From Cordilura impudica (lineage: Eukaryota; Arthropoda; Insecta; Diptera; Scathophagidae), in the NCBI GenBank assembly GCA_963682025.1, contig OY821521.1:193087575-193151574 (forward strand): a stretch of 64,000 bases of DNA, in the 5' to 3' direction. The position numbers and the translations under genes are program-made. The notes beneath the pieces were generated by a model. It ran no database searches. It was not told where the DNA came from and saw only the letters and a list, made by a program, of their open reading frames with translations. Positions 12,201 through 24,879 of this stretch are shown here, piece after piece; the stretch's first letter is position 1; each line of letters starts with the position of its first letter.

Positions 12201-13725
12201 ATTTTGTGGCGAATGAGTTGCCTCGTGTTCCGACTTAGGTGTAGCTGGCGTAGCTACACGAGCAAATGGACTTTTAGGTACCATTAAAGCCGGTTCAACT
12301 TCGTCAGAAGCCTCATCAAACAAATCTTCACCCAATTCATGAATTACTGGGCCACCATCCGATTCCGTTTCGCTTGTTTTACGCATTTTATTATTTTCGG
12401 GTATATCGTTTATCATCAATTGCATGTGACGTTTAACGCTAGTCATATTACGTTGTGGTTGTACTATGGTGATCAAAAATTGTATCAACTTATTGACAAT
12501 CTGTTGTTGCTTAGCATGCTTCTGTCTAAGTGAGGCAATTTCGCGCCATAGCGCTTCATTCTCTTGCTTCATTACTGAGAAACGTGAATCCAATGAATCT
12601 TGCCGACCACGCATAGCCTTGACATCTAGCAAGACTTTCGTAACGGCTTCAGGTTTTAAAGCAGATTTATCATCTACCGATTTGGTAGAGGCAATTTTGC
12701 GTTTTATATGCTCCAATAGATATGGACAATTACGTTTGAAGCAGGGATGAGTAAATTCCATTTCGTCACGATCAAATTTTAAGCCACCATTGTCAATCGA
12801 AGTAATTTTATGAAATCCATCTATAACAAAAAATAAATATATGTATATATATAAATAGAATAATACGTACATAAATTCAAATATATATATTAATCTTACA
12901 CATGTTCAATTGTCTGATGAAAGATGCCATGTTATTGTGTTTGTAGTTCAGGGGCAATAGTTCTCTGGCAAATTGAGCCTGATTTTGTATAATAAAACTA
13001 CGGCCATCCTGGAAGAATAAAATTACAAAAACAAAGATTCTTATCAAATTTTATAATTAACTGTTGGTTTTAGAATAATTTTATTTTATATTATAAAATC
13101 ATATTTCATATGGTTTTTGAATTATTTCTAAACCGCAATTAATCTATTTTTCATTATAATTTTACTTTTTGTTTAAGTTGAATCCACAGTATAAATTTGC
13201 TATTATGTATTTCAAATGAAGTAGAAAATTAAATTATTAACACTATAAGACCAATTCTCTTTGTACAAACGTTAATTAATTGAACGAAATAAATCAATAA
13301 TTATTCGATGTATTGATTTTGAAAGTGTCTTAATACAAAATAAAGCTATAAACTTTATTTTGATATTATTACCGGATATTTAAAAGTAAAGTAAAATTGA
13401 ATCTATATTTAAAAAAAATATTCAGAATTTATTAGCAATAATATGCAGCGAGCTGATCGTAGGCATAACCCAAAAAATCTCCAATATTAAATCAAAACGT
13501 TAAACAAAACATATGGAAAAAATAAAAATACCAGATGAAGAAATTAACATAACATACCTTACTCCAACAAATGAGATTGTTGGTTTCTGGATCTTCAACC
13601 AAACGCCATAGCTTGGCCAAGAAAGCTGGCACACCGGCACCCGTCTCACTGAATGTATGCATTTCCGTTTTTATAGAATTTTTCTCTTTTTTTGGATCTA
13701 TTTTGAATATATTTTCTTCAAGCAT
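9279..13725 (-). CDS. Hsf: Heat shock transcription factor, eight coding exons
   Basis: HSF trimerises under stress and binds nGAAn arrays to activate heat shock genes in the nucleus. Exons (minus strand): 13725-13558, 12900-13008, 11427-12820, 11041-11354, 10836-10941, 9704-9779, 9572-9643, 9279-9358. The joins keep frame and give 772 residues. Seen: DNA-binding domain about residues 31-135 ([25 protein letters not shown]); HR-A/B coiled coil about 150-215 ([19 protein letters not shown]); a 13-Ala tract in exon 4; C-terminal HR-C zipper ([14 protein letters not shown]); conserved tail blocks [19 protein letters not shown] and [10 protein letters not shown], all matching Drosophila HSF. Most splice sites are canonical. 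The exon 4 donor (CG|GTTGAG at 11040) is weak and was chosen because it alone keeps frame into exon 5. The start is the first Met before the domain; an upstream non-coding exon is possible. Confidence 0.95.
10644..10835 (-). CDS. Hsf: Hsf alternative C-terminal extension by reading into intron 5
   Basis: If the strong GTAAGT donor at 10835 is not used, the frame of Hsf exon 5 stays open for 63 more codons and stops at 10644. It encodes an Asn/Asp-rich tail ([15 protein letters not shown], later [11 protein letters not shown]). This would give a 760-residue isoform lacking the last three exons with their conserved tail. Drosophila Hsf is known to make isoforms with different C-termini. Whether this form is made here is inference; the long open intron could also be chance. 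Confidence 0.35.
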   Translation of the reverse strand, partial: VSLPIINAHDDEETNYKDANNLTAGSKQISNSNQNDDNFHEDVEQTRCKILQFLNDSLFNDMD

Positions 13726-16700
13726 TTATATATATGTATATATAGTCTTGTGGACTTCGTAGTGCTTTGAAAGGTTTATGTATATATATATATTTTTTTA
13801 ATAGCAACTAGAATTACATATAAATACAGTTGTAATTTATTTTTGCAATTTTTTAGCAACCTCACTAAATTAACTAAAATGTCTTTAAACCATTAAAACA
13901 ATAGATAGTAACTACATCTTTTTTCTTCCTTTTATTTATTTTTTTTACTGAACTTCAAATGAGTTACAATATGTTTTAAATTAATCACTTTTGTTTTTAT
14001 GGTTACTAGAAAAATTGAATTATTTTATTTATTTTCATAAACTTTTTTTTTTTTTACAAGTATTCACAAAATCAACCAAAACGAATCAACAAAATGGATG
14101 AAACCCATGAAGTTAACAATTAAATTTCCGAATTTGTTGTAGTGTAGTATATCTTTATTAACTATATACAAATGAATGGTCACAATTTTTGTGACTAGAC
14201 ACAGAAAACGTATAAATAAAGTAAAAGGCGATGATGAATATCACGACGAAATAGACAAACGAAGGGAAAATTTCTGAATTTATATCATCATATATTTTTA
14301 ATTTCTTAATGCTTTCAATAGATATTGATATTACTTAATAAAATAATACTTTTTTTCTTACAAAAATTATTCTGCAATTGGCTTTTAATAAGGAAAATTA
14401 TAATTATTTAACAACGTAGTTAAAAATTTCACAAATCTCGTTCTTCTTTTCTCAAGTATATTTTTGCAATGTTACATGGTTGGTAAAATAAGTATTAAAA
14501 AGGAGACGATTGATTTTTATATACTAAATCGAAAAACTTGAAAAAGTTCTATTTCACAATAATGTAAACCGATGTCAAATGTTATTACTTATATTACGGT
14601 ACAATCTCAACCTAATTTAGTCTTACATAGCCCAATAAATAGCACACGAAAGGCACATAAACCATACAATCACTTTTCAATTTCCTGTTTACTTAACACG
14701 AACAACAATAACAGGACGATCGATAGTCAAAAACTCGTTTGGAAATAATTTTCAAAATACTTTTTTTTTACATAAAATTTTGATGATATACTTTGTATAA
14801 TGTGCACGAAGCTATAACTAAAACAAGCCAATTTAATCACTTGTTTTGAAATACGTAATTTAATGAGTTTATTTTAATAAAATCAAATAATTTATACAAA
14901 CTTTTAGATTTAGAAACATACAAACCGTGCAATTTTGTTATTCAGTCAACGGCTGGCTGTATGGCTATTTGCTTTGAGATCAAAGCAAAATTATTTTTTC
15001 TTTTTGTACTGGTCTAAACTAATATCAAAACGATTTTGACATTTTTTGATGCGACAAGAGAACCATTCTCAATCATCAAGGAATTAAATTATCTGCAGCA
15101 GATATTATATTATAACATCATATTTTACAACACATTTATTTCTACGAAAATTCATTTTTTAACAAAAAAAATTAACGTTTAACGGGGTTCTCGAAAAAAT
15201 TTTATTATTATATTTTTTATTTGTAACCTCACCTCGAAGTCTTAGGTTAGTAACAAAACGCTGAAAAATATTTTTTTTTATAATATTTTTTTATTATATG
15301 ACTGATTTTTTTTTTAAGATTTTGATGATTTTTATTATATTTTTGATTCAATTTATTTCAAATTTGAATATTATTTAGAAGACAACCATGTTGTGCGCTT
15401 ATACTCAACTGTGTGCATGTGATTTAATTTTTTTAAAGACAAAAGAAAAATGGTCGCCGTGGTATACAGAATTTTTTCCCAGAGTGACTTTTAACAAATT
15501 CTAAAAAATACAAATAAAAATATATCAATTTTACGAAATAACTGTGTAACCAAAACGTTGAAAACTATTAATACGTAAGGATATATATGTGAAAACTTAA
15601 AAATTTAACAATTTGTTCGTGTTGAAAACGACAAAGAAAACGAGGTTAAATGTGTGTCAATCGTGTTCCACAAAAAAAATGTTATTAACAATCTCAAAAA
15701 TATACAATCCGGAAATGGCCCGTGCAAGGCAAAAAAATGAAGATGATGTATATAACGAAAAAAATTATTAAAAAATTTAAAATCGGTAATAGACAATAAA
15801 AACGAACTTATGCTCATGAGAGCCGGCTTTGTTGAAAAATATGCTGCTACCGTGTTTTCAGAGACATTAAATACCACGCGATTATTCGGATACTCGGTTT
15901 TGCATACGTTTGCATATAAATACGAACTTATCAAAGACGATTTTGTATGTACAAATATGATTTAAATCGGTCTATAAATTGTACTGCAATTATAAATTAC
16001 TGAATTATAATTAAAAAAATATGTGGACTCGTGGCGGATTTCTTACATGAAAGATTTATTACGGGAAATGAATTTCACAAACAAATTAATGAGTAATAAA
16101 AGTTAACATATTGTTTAAAAAAAAAATATAATTTTATAATTAATATCGCATACTAATTTGTTTGTTTTAAGTTGAAAATAATTTATTGTTTGAATTAATT
16201 ATTAATTTTCTTTAGAAATTATGTTTTTTTTAATATTTTATATTGGGATATAGATAGATAATAATTGTCACACAAAATTAACATAAATTTCACATTACAT
16301 ATTGTAAATAAAAGCGGAACCATGAATTATATTTATTACATGCATGCTTGGATGTAGTTTTATATTAATCTTTCTGGCTATTTATTCCTTTTTTCTTATT
16401 GTTAAATTCTTATTGTTTAGGTTTATTTCAAACTAATGACAATTTAATTTAAATAATTATTTTTTTTTTGGTAAGAAATATTGTTAAAATTTTACCTTTA
16501 AAAATAAAACAAAATAATATTCCATACAAAATTTTGGTAAATTCTATTAAAGTTTTCCGGTGTCGTGTTTTTATGATATAACGAAAAAGTTTTCACGTAC
16601 TAATTCAATTCTTCGTAATGCCTTTAAAGGTATAATGAACACTATCGGTACTCGGTTTAATATTTGGATAATTTTTTATCACTAATTAGTATTTTGGCTT

Positions 16701-17130
16701 TGTGTCGTGTTCTATCGTACGTTGAAAAATAATTGTGGTTGGGTTCCTGAAAATATAATTAAAATGTCAAAAAACCAAATATAAATGCAATCCATCCCAA
16801 GTGATGAATACAATCAATTAAAATCAACCTACATAAATCAATAATAAGTGTTTCAAGTGTTTATTGTTTTATAAATAAATAAAACATCCGACAAACGGAT
16901 TAGCTTGTTTATTTTCTATACGATTAAATATAATTTTATAAAATATTAAAAAAAAAAAAAAATGAAAAAAATTAAAAAATAGAAATCTAATTTGTAATCT
17001 GTGTTTTTACAGCTTTGTTTTTGCAATCGTGTTTTAACCAAAAAAGTAGTGCAAAGTTAAACAAAATCAAATCGAGTTTAAAAATAAAATCGTGCAAATC
17101 GTGCAATAAGTTGTTTTGCTACAAAATAAC
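13726..17130. other. Intergenic region between divergent Hsf and SR-protein genes
   Basis: Hsf (minus) and the SR-protein gene (plus) start about 3.4 kb apart and point away from each other, so both promoters and 5' UTRs should lie here. The sequence just before 17131 is probably 5' UTR. No clear TATA box, coding exon, RNA gene or transposon end was recognised. Open frames at 15605-15934 and nearby have no domain. Confidence 0.45.
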
Positions 17131-20100
17131 ATGTCTACGTCGCGTCGTCGCGGCGGTGTGGACTTGAATCCTAAATTACATATGGATCGTCAACCAACTG
17201 TTACTCGTATCACAGGTTTGTTAATGTTTTTTTTTGGCTTAAGTCTAGTTTAGGAGCGATGCCCCCGGTCGAGCCTATTTTTCGAGTTATGGACCCCCCA
17301 AAGTTTTGATATTGACTAGTGTATGACTTTGTAATTTAGTATCGGATTTCGACAATATATATATCGTTTGAAAGCTTATTTGAGCGCCTTCTATCTGGTA
17401 TTTTAAAATTTCAAATCCATTAACCCATTATAAACCTATTTACAATTTTGCATATTTGTGACAGTTTATTTTATATGGGATTATCTCATAAATTGACGTA
17501 TGTATGCATGTCATGTATGGTTTTATATAAACTGAATAAAAGGTAGGTCCATAAGCTTTCTTTTGATGTATCTCATGATCACTTAACCCTTTCAGAACCG
17601 GATATATTTGGTATTTTATCTACATTTTTAATTTTTTTTGAAAAATTATTGCTAATTCCGAAACCTAGTAAATTTTGAGATAATTTTGCCAACTTCTCCT
17701 TGCAGGACCTTACAAATTACGAAAAAAATTTTCCCCTGCGGCGCTTTAAAACAACACCACGAAATTGTTTATCCGTCCTATTATGCATGCGGCGCTACTT
17801 AAAATATCAAATAACATTGCCAACTTTTCACTCACAGAACCTTCCAAATTAAGAAAATTTTTTAGAAAAAATAATATTCAATAACATTTTTCAAAACACA
17901 AAATTACAGTTTAATATTCCAGCATAAATATTAAAAAATAAAAAATTCTGTTACTTTCTTCAAATTGTTTTGTGAATCTGGTTCTTCATCTGCAGGAATA
18001 TTTTTAAATTCTTCATTTGAAGATGGATTCAGAGGTCATACATTTTCCCAGCAAATTCTAAAAATTTTGTGAAGGCTTTACACCATCTTAAAAAAATAAA
18101 TTTTTGGACGTATCTGTTAAAAAAAGTTTCCCTTCTGTTGAAACTTGGGATGAAGTCCTTAAAAAGGCGCCACAAACCTTCAATTGTGTTGGTATGTAGC
18201 CCGGTTACAGGGTCTTTGAAATGGAGGGCATGGTTCACTTTGAAATGCGCATATCCTTCTATTTCAAGTATGTTATAAGTATGCCTAAAATTTGAAAAAT
18301 TAAAAAAAAAAAAAACTATATATGTACATACATACATACATATATGCACATACATATACTCGTATTAACATACCTTCCAAAAATTTGATACAATTATTGA
18401 ACTAGGGAATATATATTTTTTAATAATGGGAATGAGCTCCTCACGGCTACGGTTCTCCACTGGTATAATAAAGCATATGCCACTTTCCCTTTCCACACCT
18501 CCAAAAACCCATGACCCTTCACCAAATGGCCGCGATGTTACTTTCTTTTTCCAATTTTGGACTAACCTATTTCAACGACAACGCCAGGTCCTCAATTTTT
18601 AAATTAGATTGAAGTGATCCATATGTAACCACTTCTCTGCAGAACGAATTCCAATCAACGGCTGTTTGGTGCTCCATAACAATTTCTTTTTTCTTATAAA
18701 ATTTAGCTCTGAATTTGATATATGTAAATAAATATGAAAACGCAAATGGACAGATGTGATCTCCCTGTTCGGAAACTAGTTTTGAAGCCACATGTGCCTT
18801 TCTTCTTTTTATTCGCTGAAAAAGTTTCGTAGCACCTTATTTTGTAAAGTTTAAAAATAAATTTATTAATAAATATAAACACTTTAATAATTCGTTATAA
18901 TTACCTCCACACCCATCCATCAATGTTTTCGTATTCGCATAGCTTCAATACATGCCCATGTGGACACCTATAAGTTCCTTCCCTTGGAACCAAAACCCAA
19001 TTTACCAAGTGGGTTATCACTTGTCGAGTAACTTCTCCCTCTTCTTGGCACCCAAACAAACTGTAAAGTTCCACCAATTTATTTATTTCCATTTTATTGT
19101 ATAAATTTCCAAGAAAAATTATTTTAGTAAAAGTTTTCAAGAAGAAAATATGAAATTTTTCGAAATTTCCACGGAAAAAAACGTTTTTAATGAAAAAAAA
19201 AAAAAAAAAAAATATAAAATGTTGCCAAATTTCCCCATAATATTTTTGAATTCAAATAGCCTACTATTGCATTCAAATTATGTTAAAATATAAGAGTAAA
19301 TCGCACAATTTGCCATATTTTTGGACAATGAATAAAGTTGCCACAATTTAAAAAAATAAGATAAATTTTAACTACATTAGAAATACAAATATATTTTCCA
19401 AAAAGCATTACAAATATGACTTAAATATATAAAGTAAATATATAAATAAAATAAAAAAATATGAAAAATCCATAAAATATCAATATATTTTTCAAAAAGC
19501 CCAAAAATGTTCTGAAAGGATTAAGTGGTCATGACATATATCAAAATAAAGCTTATGAACCTAGCTTTTATTCAGTTAATATAAATGACATGACATACGT
19601 CTATTTATGAGGTAATCCCATATTAAAAAAAAACTCACAAAATGCAAAATTTTCAATAGGTTCATAATGGATTTATGAAATTTTAAAATACCACATATAC
19701 CAAATAAGCTTTCAAACGATATATATATTGTCGAAATCCGATACTAAAGAGCAAAGTTATACACTAGTCAATATCAAAATTTTGGGGGTCCATAACTCGG
19801 AAAATAGGCTCGACCGACCAAAAAAAAAATATTTTTCTGGAATCACCCTTTTTTTTAGAATTTTTTTTTGTATACTATTTAATTGCATTTTTTTTGCTAA
19901 ATTTTTTTTTTTAGATCCATCATTGCCAGCTGGTAAACGTCGTGAAATAGATAACGTCATGAAGAAGGCACGAGCTAATACAAATGATTATTGGGATAAA
20001 AAACTATTAGAAGTCGAGGAAAAGGATCCCAATCGATGGCGTCATACCGGTTATAAAAAAATGTACATACAAGGTGAAAGTAGTTCGGGCGAAAGTGATC

Positions 20101-22130
20101 GCGAAGCTGGTGGAAGCGTTGCGGTAAGTGGCGGTAGTGGATTTCGTTACAATGGCGGTGGAGGTCCACCAGCCACTGGTGGACGTTATCGTTCGCGTTC
20201 TCCGCGATCGCGTAGTCATTCGCGTTTGCGTAAAACACCACCATTATCACCACCACCTGTACGAAGGCGTTCGCCGCCGCCTACGTCGTCGCGTGACATG
20301 ATTGAACGAGTTGGTCGTAGTCGGTTATCGCCGTCCGTGTCGCATGAGCCAATATCGCGAGGAGGTCGTCCACGTTCACCGCCGTCTCGTGGTGGGCCAC
20401 CGGATATGGGGGGTAGCCGTCGACCGCGTTCACCACCTCCGATGCGTCGTAAGTCGCGTTCACCGATAGACAGACGTCGCGGTTCTCCCGGCATTAGTTC
20501 TCGTCGTCGTACGCCACCACACACCAATATGGGTGGTTTACCATCCAAACAAAGAGTACAAATTTTGCCTCGCTCTAAGAGGCCTCCTTCACCGCCTCCT
20601 AGGGTAAGTCTTTAAATTATTTGCTCTTTTTTATATATAAAATCATTATTTCTAAATGTTTTTTTTTGCAGAATTCTTGTCGTTCGCGTACGAATAGTTC
20701 GGTTAGCAGTTGTTCGGATGATTCATGTTCGGTTTGTTCACCAAATCATCGTCATAGATCTCGGTAGGTGTTGTCCGCTCCATAGTCCTGCTAGTATAGT
20801 TTGAGTTAAGATTAACGATTAACTATTTTTTGTTTGCTTTTATAGGTCGGTTTCCTCGCCTCGTGCGCGCGGTGGTCCTCGTTCACCACCTCAGAAATCC
20901 GCATCATCACGTTCTACATCATATCACCGTACTGGGGCCCCACCACAATCCACATCATCATCAGCTTCATCGGCTGCAACTCGTATGGCCGGACGTCCTA
21001 CATCGCCGCCACGTGGACATTCTGACAAATATAGTCGTGGTGAAATTGTAAGACATATAAATCGCCAACGCAGTGTAGATGGCCATTCCTCAGATGGCCA
21101 AGTAAAAGTGACACGTTCCAATCGTCACTCTCCGCCAGAGGATCCGCGTTTAAAAAATCGCCCCCCAGAGCCTCCACAGCCGACTACATCGACAGTACTG
21201 CCGGCTAAAAAGAAAAAGAAGGAAAAGGAGGTAAAGTCTTAAACTCATTTTTGTGGTCACAAGCGATAACCGCGCAAGTCGACTTAAGAACGATTTAAGT
21301 TATGTATTTACGTGAAATCACAATTTTTCTAACACTGTTATTTAAAAAGATATTAATACAAATATTCTGACCTAAGTCGTATTGAAGCCCCATTACATTT
21401 ATATAAAAAGCTATTTTTCTCGAAAGCATGATTTTCGTCTTAGGCGGTTATTGCTTGTGACCACAGATTTAGAAAAAAAAAAATTCCTTTACGACTATTT
21501 GTTTTAGGTCCGTGCACGAATCAAAATCGAAGGTGAAAAACGTAAAAAACATTCTTCTTCGGACTCGGATGATTCTGGTGGTTCAGATAGTGATGAACCT
21601 ATGTTGCCAACATTCACAGCTACTACGCGTTTAACGTTATCGGAACGTTTTGGTAAAATGGCCCAATGGTCTATTGATCGTAGCAATATGGAAAATATGC
21701 GTATCACAAAAGATTCTACAGGAGGAGCCTTAAAAGTTATGATCGAAGAAGGTTTAGATTCTCCGCCGCGTCGTTATTCGTATTCACCAGCTCCTGTTGG
21801 TCATTTTCCCGAGGAATTGGCCACAACAGCACCGTCGGGCATGTTGTCTTGGGATGATGTACGCGTTCGTTATGAATATTATAAATCGCGTGGTTATTTA
21901 AGGGATCTAGATTTAAAGGTTCGTCATCTAATTAAAGTCTTTTCTTTATTCCTTTTTTTTTTTTATTTTTTTCTATTATTTTTCTCTTATAGGACTATAT
22001 AAAATGGGAAGAATGGTGGTATAAATATCAAGAATGGCTTAAACATGAACGTTATTATGAATATTGGGAACGCCAACAATTAGCCAGGCGTAGACGTAAA
22101 AAATTACCAATTACTCAAAGACTAAATTAA
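17131..22130 (+). CDS. Arg/Ser-rich nuclear protein, six exons, unidentified
   Basis: Exons 17131-17215, 19915-20603, 20672-20763, 20846-21230, 21508-21918 and 21993-22130 join in frame (total 1800 bp, 599 residues plus stop) at canonical GT-AG sites. The N-terminus (STSRRRGGVDLNP; then ITDPSLPAGKRREIDNVMKK) is ordered and basic. The middle is a long RS/SP domain (SRSPRSRSHSRLRKTPPLSP and similar), then a KKKKKEKE patch, an acidic Ser stretch (SSSDSDDSGGSDSDE), a conserved-looking block (RLTLSERFGKMAQWS), and a Trp/Tyr-rich C-terminus (IKWEEWWYKYQEWLKHERYY). RS domains of this type are typical of splicing and mRNA-processing factors, so a nuclear RNA-processing role is likely. I do not recognise the exact family. 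Intron 1 (2.7 kb) holds a Merlin-like transposon; the other introns are 68-277 bp. Confidence 0.9.
17266..19816. mobile_element. Merlin-like DNA transposon with long inverted arms, in SR-gene intron 1
   Basis: The outer arms, left about 17266-17600 and right about 19505-19816, are inverted copies of each other (outermost shared bases CGGTCGAGCC). The shared words include 'gagttatggaccccc', 'ttttgatattgactagtgta' and 'gtatcggatttcgacaat'. They flank a minus-strand transposase of the IS1595/Merlin type. The outermost bases differ between ends, so I cannot define the target duplication. The element makes up nearly all of the 2.7-kb intron. The arms differ by scattered substitutions and indels, so the insertion is old. 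Confidence 0.8.
18029..19140 (-). pseudogene. Merlin-type (IS1595-like) transposase, broken
   Basis: Read right to left: 19140-18901 has a Cys/His motif (YRCPHGHVLKLCEYENIDG), as in the N-terminal zinc motif of this family. Then come 18791-18567, and 18560-18370 with WVFGGVERESGICFIIPVENR. After a probable small intron (donor GTATGT near 18363, acceptor near 18290) comes the catalytic C-terminus with HTNTIEGLWRLFKD and FNRYVQKFIFLRW. The first catalytic motif, normally VEIDE, reads VEIG followed by an in-frame TAG near 18570. The second, normally VSDxWKAY, reads VSNFWK. Both Asp residues are lost, so the copy is inactive. Confidence 0.8.
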
Positions 22131-23467
22131 ATGATCGTTTCTTAACAAAAGTATTCTATAAATATTTTTTTTTTTTTTGCTTATAAGCATTTTTTTATAT
22201 TTTCTTATTTAGCAGTAGGTTTTTCTTCATCTTCTTTGGACCTTTTAGATTTCTTTTAATAGTTTTTGCTTTCTTCGCAAATTTGCTTATAATGTTCTTA
22301 ATTTGAATATACATACATATTACATTTTTTTTAATGTATAAAAAATTTAATCATGATTTTTTTAGTTTTTATGTTATTATTTTTTTAAAACAAATTTTAG
22401 AACTTTTATTTACATTTTATTTTCAAGCCCCTTTTTAGTATTTTATTTTTTTTTAATATAATCATTCTACGTTAAAAAAATATATATATATATATATAAA
22501 AATATATAAATATATATATATATATGTTTATATATAATAAAAAAATTTAAAGACATAATAGTGTGATTTATGTTTTTAACAATCGTTTTGTGTGCGGAAT
22601 TTTATATGAAAATTATAAAAATAACTAAGTAAACAAGATGGAGCAAATATAATTGTATAATATTTTATTAAACAGAACTCGATGTTATATAGTAAATTAA
22701 AAAAAATCTTAATCAAGCAAATGCAAGAGTTTCAGCAAAAATGCCAATGTGTTTAATTGGGTTGAAAATAAAATGTTTTTCAGAGCTCAAAGGGAGAGCA
22801 GACTTTTCAAATGTATGATATTTGAGAGAGGACACTTTTCTACAAAAGTTGAGAAAAAAAATTAAAAAATTTACATTTTAAAGTATATTAAACAATATTA
22901 AACACGCCTGGGCGGAATTGATGAATTGTTAATAAAATTCTCCACAAAAAGTGAGTACTTTAAGCCCACTCTTTTTTTTTTATCAAAAAATGGAACCATT
23001 TATTTTAAAACCTGAGCAATTACACTGACATAGATTACAAATATCTAAAAAAAAAATAGAATACAATTATGTAGAAAGAAATTTGCAGGAACTAAAATCT
23101 GCTTCCGACATTTTATCATTATTTTTCTAATAAACACTAGTTTACAAAATGACATTTTTTTCATGTACATTTGATGAGAGATAGATTTCCTTATGTATTT
23201 TCTCCCGCTGAATTCGAAAATCAAGGATAAATTTTTTTTATGATATTGAGATATTGTCATTTTTCATTTTTCGACCTTTCTTCACTTGACAAATTATATC
23301 TCGAGCTAGGAATTCCGATTGGGTCGTTCTTGGTACCCAACTGCAAGGTATTGAGATGACGAGTAAATATATATAATATATATATATAATTGGTAAAGCG
23401 GTTCAAAATATATCGATTAAAATGGGGAACATTTTCAAAAAAATCATATTTAACTGTGATTCTGTGC
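22131..23467. other. Intergenic DNA after the SR-protein gene
   Basis: Includes the probable 3' UTR of the SR-protein gene and a (TA)n microsatellite at about 22478-22535. No other gene or element recognised. The short minus-strand frames at 23045 and 23257 lack any domain. Confidence 0.45.
22478..22535. repeat. TA dinucleotide microsatellite
   Basis: Imperfect run of TA repeats interrupted by short A runs, by direct reading. Confidence 0.9.
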
Positions 23468-23472
23468 CGACG
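23468..23472. repeat. Target-site duplication CGACG, left copy
   Basis: CGACG immediately before the left Transib end. The same five bases follow the right end at 25647-25651. Confidence 0.9.
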
Positions 23473-23747
23473 CACAGTGGACCATTTGACGAGAAGGCGG
23501 TCAAAAATCTATAACTTTTGATTGGATTGGAATTTTGATATGCGGTTTTTTTTGTTGAGTAGGTGAGACTTTAGCCTTTAAGTTTTGCTGTAAAAATAAA
23601 AAAGTTACGGAGGGTTTAAAATACATTTTCATTTGTAGTTGAATTTTAGTACAAAAGTGAAAAAGGTTTTTTTTAATATAATGTCTTATTTTTTCAGATA
23701 ATTTTACAACTAATACTTTTTAACAATTTTTTAAGTTAATTTTTTCA

Positions 23748-23911
23748 GAAAATGCCAAACTTTGGCCCCCGTAAACTTTTTAGTCCTAATGTGGACAAGG
23801 GCCAAAGGTTGTTTTTTTTGAAAGATCCCGAGTTAAAATATAATTTATTAAGCAGCGAACGTAAAAGTTACCTTATGTTGGTCCAAGATAGAGAAGTTTC
23901 AATGAAAAACT
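23748..23911 (+). other. Possible exon inside the Transib element, opposite strand to the transposase
   Basis: An open stretch starting MPNFGPRKLFSPNVDKGQ, preceded by a good acceptor (poly-T then CAG) and followed by a GTATGT donor after about 54 codons. It has mixed codon usage unlike the surrounding AT-rich DNA. I recognise no domain. It converges on the transposase. It could be the start of a second element gene, a leftover of a captured host exon, or chance. Confidence 0.3.
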
Positions 23912-24131
23912 CGTATGTTTTTGCTTTAGTTTCATTTTTTTTTATTGTCTTTTTAAATATTTCTATATCAATTTTAATGGTAAATATATGAAATATAACA
24001 ATTTTTATTGTAAATTTACAAAATATAGAAATTTTTAAATCAAGAAAATTTTTTAACTATATAAAAAAAGTGTAACTTATTGTTAATGTAATGAAAAAGT
24101 ACTTTAATTCAACCAATTTTAGTAAAAATTT

Positions 24132-24860
24132 CTTCTAAATAGCCTTGATTTTAATCTTCTAGAAGTTGTTTAGCTTCGCCTAATTCAATAGAGGTAGTTT
24201 TCCATTTTTGACGAATGTTGGACATATATGGATCTGAAGTGCACAACTAAATATTGATAAGGTCTTCATTAGTACAACATCTGGACATTTTCCTTGTGTT
24301 GTGCTCGCGAAAGAATCTGTAGTCTTTGTTCCTTTTTTCTTGCGCTTCTTCAGATAGATCTCCTATTGGTAGCATATTGTTTTGAATTATTTGTTCCCCA
24401 TGGTACAACATTTTATGAACTGTGGATGGCATATATCTCCAAGAGTATTTTTCATTATAAAATATAGCTGTTTTATTGGCGTACTCTCCAAATTTTTTTG
24501 CATTTATCTTTCTACTGCATGCTAGAACTTGTAATATGATTTTGAATCGTCTTATTAATTCATGATCTACACCTGTGATAGATGCTGCAGTTTCCGGATC
24601 GGAAAAAATCTTGCAATATTTCCATCATTTGTGTTTCCTTCCCCTTGTTTTGGTTGGTCGATTACGAGGCCTAGCTTTATATATTTTTGTTGAATTTGTT
24701 TTTTTTTGCTTTCTTTTTCTTCATTTTCTTTGTTTTTTCTCACTGTTTCGCCTAACGGACCAAATTCCAAATCATAACTCAATTTAAGAATATGGTCCAT
24801 GAAACGTATTCTAGCATGAAGAGGGGACATTCCAAATTCGAAGGCTTCCTTAAAACTATC
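24132..24860 (-). pseudogene. Transib transposase C-terminal region, broken
   Basis: Reading leftwards from 24860: DSFKEAFEFGMSPLHARIRF, a Lys/Glu-rich linker, NDGNIARFF, then (after a frameshift near 24605) DPETAASITGVDHELIRRFK, FGEYANKTAI, SWRYMPSTVHKML, GDLSEEAQEKRNKDYRFFRE and ARK-like HNTRKMSR. This order parallels the C-terminal part of the vertebrate RAG1 core: the 'APLHCDIGNA' block, 'GNFARKL', the 'YRYEG..TNYFHKTLAHVPEII' helix, and the segment with the third catalytic acidic residue. A TAG at about 24247 interrupts the tail, which otherwise continues LCTSDPYMSNIRQKW to a TAA. The first two catalytic Asp regions are absent. Confidence 0.88.
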
Positions 24861-24879
24861 GTCTCATGACAACTCTACC

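Noticed and set aside
15605..15934. 109-codon minus-strand frame between Hsf and the SR-protein gene
   Set aside because: No recognisable similarity or codon bias; it lies in a promoter region.
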